Shown here: positions 61,480-64,000 of the stretch, in pieces
How the letters are laid out: every line of letters starts with the position of its first letter
Position numbering within the stretch: the first letter of the stretch is position 1
Assembly: GCA_902536085.1 (NCBI GenBank)
Contig: CACAWF010000002.1
Coordinates: 1-64,000 of the forward strand
Source of the DNA: an uncultured Pelagibacteraceae bacterium
Lineage (GTDB): Bacteria > Pseudomonadota > Alphaproteobacteria > Pelagibacterales > Pelagibacteraceae
DNA: 64,000 nt
Reading direction: 5' to 3'
Notes under the pieces: generated by a model
The model's input: the letters and a program-made list of their open reading frames with translations, nothing else
What the model was told of the DNA's origin: nothing
Database searches by the model: none
Made by a program: the position numbers and the translations under genes

Positions 61480-62625
61480 TTAAAACCTTAGATCTTGAAA
61501 TTCCTTATTATTATTCTTTTTAAAATTAAAACTAATTATTTTTTTTATAATTTTTTTTGAAACCAATTTATCATTTTTATTAATTTTTAAAAAAGTATTT
61601 CTTCTTTTTAGTTTTCTTAAATTTTTTAAAATATCTTTTTTTTTAAATTTACATGAAATAACTGAAGACGGTTTATCTCTTCCTTTTTGCCTATCACCAA
61701 GATTAATAGACGTAGTTGAAAATAATGGAACCTCTGAAATTCCACTTGAAGAATTCCCAATGACCCCATCGATATATTTCAATAATGATAGATATCCTTT
61801 AGTTCCTAAATTCTTCACTAAAGTAAAGTTTTCTCTCTTTTTGATAAAATTTTTGATTAATTTTATCATAGCAACACCTCCAGCATCGGCGTTCGGTGCA
61901 GTTATTATGATTTTAGTATCTTTTAAATTATCTAAACAATTTAGGACGAGCTTTAAATTATGCAAGTTTTCTCTAATAGAGGTTTTTTCAGGATGAAATG
62001 TCATCAAAATATTTTTCTTTAAAAGTTTCATTTTAAATTCATTTTGAAATTCTGTTTTAGAAAAAAATTTAGTATTAGCAATTTTTTGTCTATTTAAACT
62101 ACCAAAGTTAAAAACAGTTTTAGTGTTTTCTCCAAGTTGAATAATTCTTTTCCTGTATTTGTTAGAAGTAGGAAAGTGTAGATTTGAAAGTTTAGTAATT
62201 GAATGTCTAAAACCTTCATCTAATGAGCCTGAAGTTTTTTCCCCTCCAGCAATATGAACTATAGGTATCTTTAAAATATAAGCCGAAATAGTTGCTGCAA
62301 GCATTTCATATCTATCGCCAAAAGTAACAAATATGTCAGGATTAATTTTTTTTAAAGACTTAGAATATTTTTTCAAAAAACTTGAAAAAGATAGTAAAAC
62401 TGAGAGTGAATTTTTATTCCTTTGGTTTGAAAAGGCTTTTACTATTTTTAATCCTTTTTTAAACTGGATCTCCTTTAAACTTTTTCCAAAAAAACTATCA
62501 TTATGATTTCCTGATATTAATAAAAAGGTTTTAAAATATTTTTTATTTTTTAAAGTTTCGTCAACAATTATTTTAATCATTCCGAAATCTGCTCTAGACG
62601 TAGTAATAAAACAAATTTTTTTCAT
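61480..62625 (-). CDS. neuC: UDP-sugar 2-epimerase, hydrolysing (NeuC/LegG type)
   Basis: Hydrolyses a UDP-N-acetyl-hexosamine while inverting C2, giving the free mannosamine-type precursor for nonulosonic acid synthesis. ICFITTSRADFGMIKIIVDE (4-23) is the hydrolysing-epimerase N-terminus. VTFGDRYEMLAATISAYILK, HIAGGEKTSGSLDEGFRH, TFHPEKTS and IGNSSSGISEVPLF are diagnostic segments. The 381-residue length is typical. It overlaps neuB by 4 bp. Whether it acts on GlcNAc (NeuC) or a 2,4-diacetamido sugar (LegG) is not decided; the LegC homologue favours the second. Confidence 0.92.
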   Translation of the reverse strand: MKKICFITTSRADFGMIKIIVDETLKNKKYFKTFLLISGNHNDSFFGKSLKEIQFKKGLKIVKAFSNQRNKNSLSVLLSFSSFLKKYSKSLKKINPDIFVTFGDRYEMLAATISAYILKIPIVHIAGGEKTSGSLDEGFRHSITKLSNLHFPTSNKYRKRIIQLGENTKTVFNFGSLNRQKIANTKFFSKTEFQNEFKMKLLKKNILMTFHPEKTSIRENLHNLKLVLNCLDNLKDTKIIITAPNADAGGVAMIKLIKNFIKKRENFTLVKNLGTKGYLSLLKYIDGVIGNSSSGISEVPLFSTTSINLGDRQKGRDKPSSVISCKFKKKDILKNLRKLKRRNTFLKINKNDKLVSKKIIKKIISFNFKKNNNKEFQDLRF

Positions 62626-63644
62626 ATTTTAATTAATTCATCAAATTGAAAATTTTTTTTGGCAATCTTACCTATGACAGAATTTATCAGCATTGGTGAA
62701 ATTCCATTACCAGGTCTTTTAGCTGTAATATTGCTCCGAGTGAATTTTTCTCCTTTTAGTATTTTACGATTAGCAACTAAAGAGTTTCTAGCAATTATAA
62801 TGTTTTTTTTCTCACTTTTTGTTGCAATTTTTTTTCCGTTTCCAAGTGCTGTTTCTAATTGTTTTATTTTTTTAACTAACATTTTGAGGTCTTCTTCTTC
62901 AATGCTTGCCTTATGATCGGGACCTTTTGATGACCTATTCAAAGTAATGTGTTTTTCGATAACTTTAGCTCCCATTGCAACTGCCCATAAGCTAGCATCT
63001 ATACCTAAAGTATGGTCAGAGTAACCAACATCAATATTGAATTTTTTTTTGAATGTCTGGATTACTCTTAAATTTACATCTTCTAAAGGAGTAGGATATT
63101 CTGTATTACATTGCATAACTGTAATTTTCTTTTTAGGTGTTCCATTTTTAATTAAAATTTTTATGGCTTTCTCAACTTCGTAAATATTAGACATTCCTGT
63201 TGAAATAAGTATCTTTTTTTTTAATTTTCCTATTTTAACAAGATAAGGCAAATTAGTTATTTCTCCCGATGGGATCTTAAAAAATTTCATTTTTAAAGAT
63301 TGCAAAAAATCAATTGATTGAAGATCAAAAGCTGTAGAAAGAAAATTTATTTTTTTTTTGATACAATATTTTGAAATTTTTCTAAAATCTTCATATGACA
63401 AAGAAATCTTTTTTGACATTTCTAATTGATTTTGTTTATTTCCAGTATTTTTAATTTGGTATTTTGCTTTTACTGCGTACTTTGAAATATGCATAGAAGG
63501 AATAGAAGTTTGAAATTTAATAAAATCAGCTCCACATCTTTTAGCCATATCTACAAGCTTATAAGCAAGCTTAATATTTCCATTATGGTTTACACCAGCC
63601 TCAGCAATTATGATAGTTGGAAAAATTTTTTTTTTAAGACTCAT
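62622..63644 (-). CDS. neuB: Nonulosonic acid synthase (NeuB/LegI type)
   Basis: Condenses phosphoenolpyruvate with a mannosamine-type sugar to give a nine-carbon sialic or legionaminic acid. IIAEAGVNHNGNIKLAYKLV (12-31) is the NeuB signature. FIKFQTSIPS, STGMSN, CNTEYPTP and GYSDHTLGIDASLWAVAMGA follow in order. From about residue 275 a SAF (antifreeze-like) domain completes the protein, with ITAKRPGNGISPM. The 340-residue length is normal. It overlaps the downstream neuC by 4 bp and the upstream acyltransferase gene by 11 bp. Confidence 0.94.
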   Translation of the reverse strand: MSLKKKIFPTIIIAEAGVNHNGNIKLAYKLVDMAKRCGADFIKFQTSIPSMHISKYAVKAKYQIKNTGNKQNQLEMSKKISLSYEDFRKISKYCIKKKINFLSTAFDLQSIDFLQSLKMKFFKIPSGEITNLPYLVKIGKLKKKILISTGMSNIYEVEKAIKILIKNGTPKKKITVMQCNTEYPTPLEDVNLRVIQTFKKKFNIDVGYSDHTLGIDASLWAVAMGAKVIEKHITLNRSSKGPDHKASIEEEDLKMLVKKIKQLETALGNGKKIATKSEKKNIIIARNSLVANRKILKGEKFTRSNITAKRPGNGISPMLINSVIGKIAKKNFQFDELIKI

Positions 63645-63999
63645 TTTTTTTTATAACTTTCCTTTGATAATCAATAACAGAAGAGTTTTTTAATAAATTT
63701 GAGGTTAAAGTACTTCCTATACCGATTTTACAGTTCTCTTCGATTTTCAAATTTTGTAAAATTTTAGCACCTGATCCGATAAGTACTTTTTTTTCAATTG
63801 TACAATTCCCTCCTATTGATACTGAAGGCATTATTGTCAAAAAATCTTGAGCGCATAAATTATGACCTATATCGCAGAAGTTACTAACAACTGAATAGTT
63901 GCTAAGCTTAACTTCAAAACTAATATGAACATTATTAAAAATTATATTTCCTATGCCAAGTTTCAAACATGGTGGAATGTGTATGTTGGGATGTATAAG
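63634..63999 (-). CDS. NeuD-like hexapeptide acyltransferase, 5' end cut by window
   Basis: C-terminal part of a left-handed beta-helix acyltransferase. The reading frame stays open to the window edge, with LIHPNIHIPPCLKLGIG preceding a possible TTG at 63966, so this is not the true start. Hexapeptide-like turns continue through NIIFNNVHISFEV, CDIGHNLCAQDFLTI, IGGNCTIEKKVLIGSGA and NCKIGIGSTLTSNLL. It lies upstream of neuB with 11 bp overlap, the usual NeuD/LegH position, where it would N-acetylate the amino sugar. The N-terminal nucleotide-binding half lies outside the window. Confidence 0.82.
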   Translation of the reverse strand, partial: LIHPNIHIPPCLKLGIGNIIFNNVHISFEVKLSNYSVVSNFCDIGHNLCAQDFLTIMPSVSIGGNCTIEKKVLIGSGAKILQNLKIEENCKIGIGSTLTSNLLKNSSVIDYQRKVIKKNES

Positions 64000-64000
64000 G

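Overview
This window looks like a chromosomal segment of a SAR11-type alphaproteobacterium (Candidatus Pelagibacter or a close relative). The evidence is very low GC content, extreme compaction with many start/stop overlaps and almost no terminators, alphaproteobacterial protein types (RpoH, a DUF1013/TrcR-like regulator, a cysteine-free L31, the 36-residue aa3 oxidase subunit IV), and a 5S rRNA gene standing alone at the edge of a large surface-glycan gene cluster. That last layout matches what I recall of SAR11 hypervariable region 2. The species assignment is inference from gene content, not from a search.

Layout. (1) 1-3935: a small accessory group, an ABC-2 exporter (cut by the window start), an Fe/2OG-type oxygenase, an FkbM methyltransferase and a GT17 glycosyltransferase, ending against tRNA-Arg. 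(2) 3960-21597: core genes rluD and rpoH, then a long minus-strand run purA-thiD-glmM-folP-ftsH-tilS-cpoB-pal-tolB-tolA-tolR-tolQ-ruvC-yebC-TIGR00282 phosphoesterase-fthC-zapA-coiled-coil protein. Relative to the usual alphaproteobacterial order, ruvA, ruvB and ybgC are missing, and the RuvC is of the phage-associated type. (3) 21655-31061: plus-strand tkt-pgk-fba-thiE-efp-suhB-rpmE-trcR-rpsU-csp-tRNA-fMet-typA. rpsU appears to start with ATT. (4) 31058-34957: minus-strand 5S-rpmJ-aa3 subunit IV-pntAA-pntAB-pntB-transaldolase, with the 5S driven by its own visible promoter. (5) 35110-37733: a cobalamin riboswitch, a BtuB-like TonB-dependent receptor and a small membrane protein, which together form a vitamin B12 uptake module. 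(6) 37736-64000: an accessory cluster entirely on the minus strand, with tRNA-Val embedded near its downstream end.

The accessory cluster combines several sugar pathways. There is a nonulosonic (legionaminic/sialic-like) acid set (NeuD, NeuB, NeuC/LegG, LegC-family aminotransferase, CMP-sugar synthetase); the first two steps of CDP-deoxysugar synthesis (RfbF, RfbG); and a split transketolase with a stand-alone acyl carrier protein and a FabG-like reductase. A radical SAM/SPASM enzyme sits with a TIM-barrel isomerase, an SDR and a second cytidylyltransferase. The cluster also holds several glycosyltransferases, including a LIC12162-family one, two SAM methyltransferases, and a PglK/MsbA-like ABC flippase. 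Together these suggest a surface glycan made from unusual CMP- and CDP-activated sugars, built on a lipid carrier and flipped by the ABC protein.

The parts most likely to hold something undescribed are the ACP plus split-transketolase module, the radical SAM module, and the divergent GT-B-like proteins. The most distinctive expression features are the ATT-initiated rpsU overlapped by a 16-codon upstream ORF, the 5S-rpmJ fusion of transcription units, and the GT2 gene that takes its last codons and stop from tRNA-Val.
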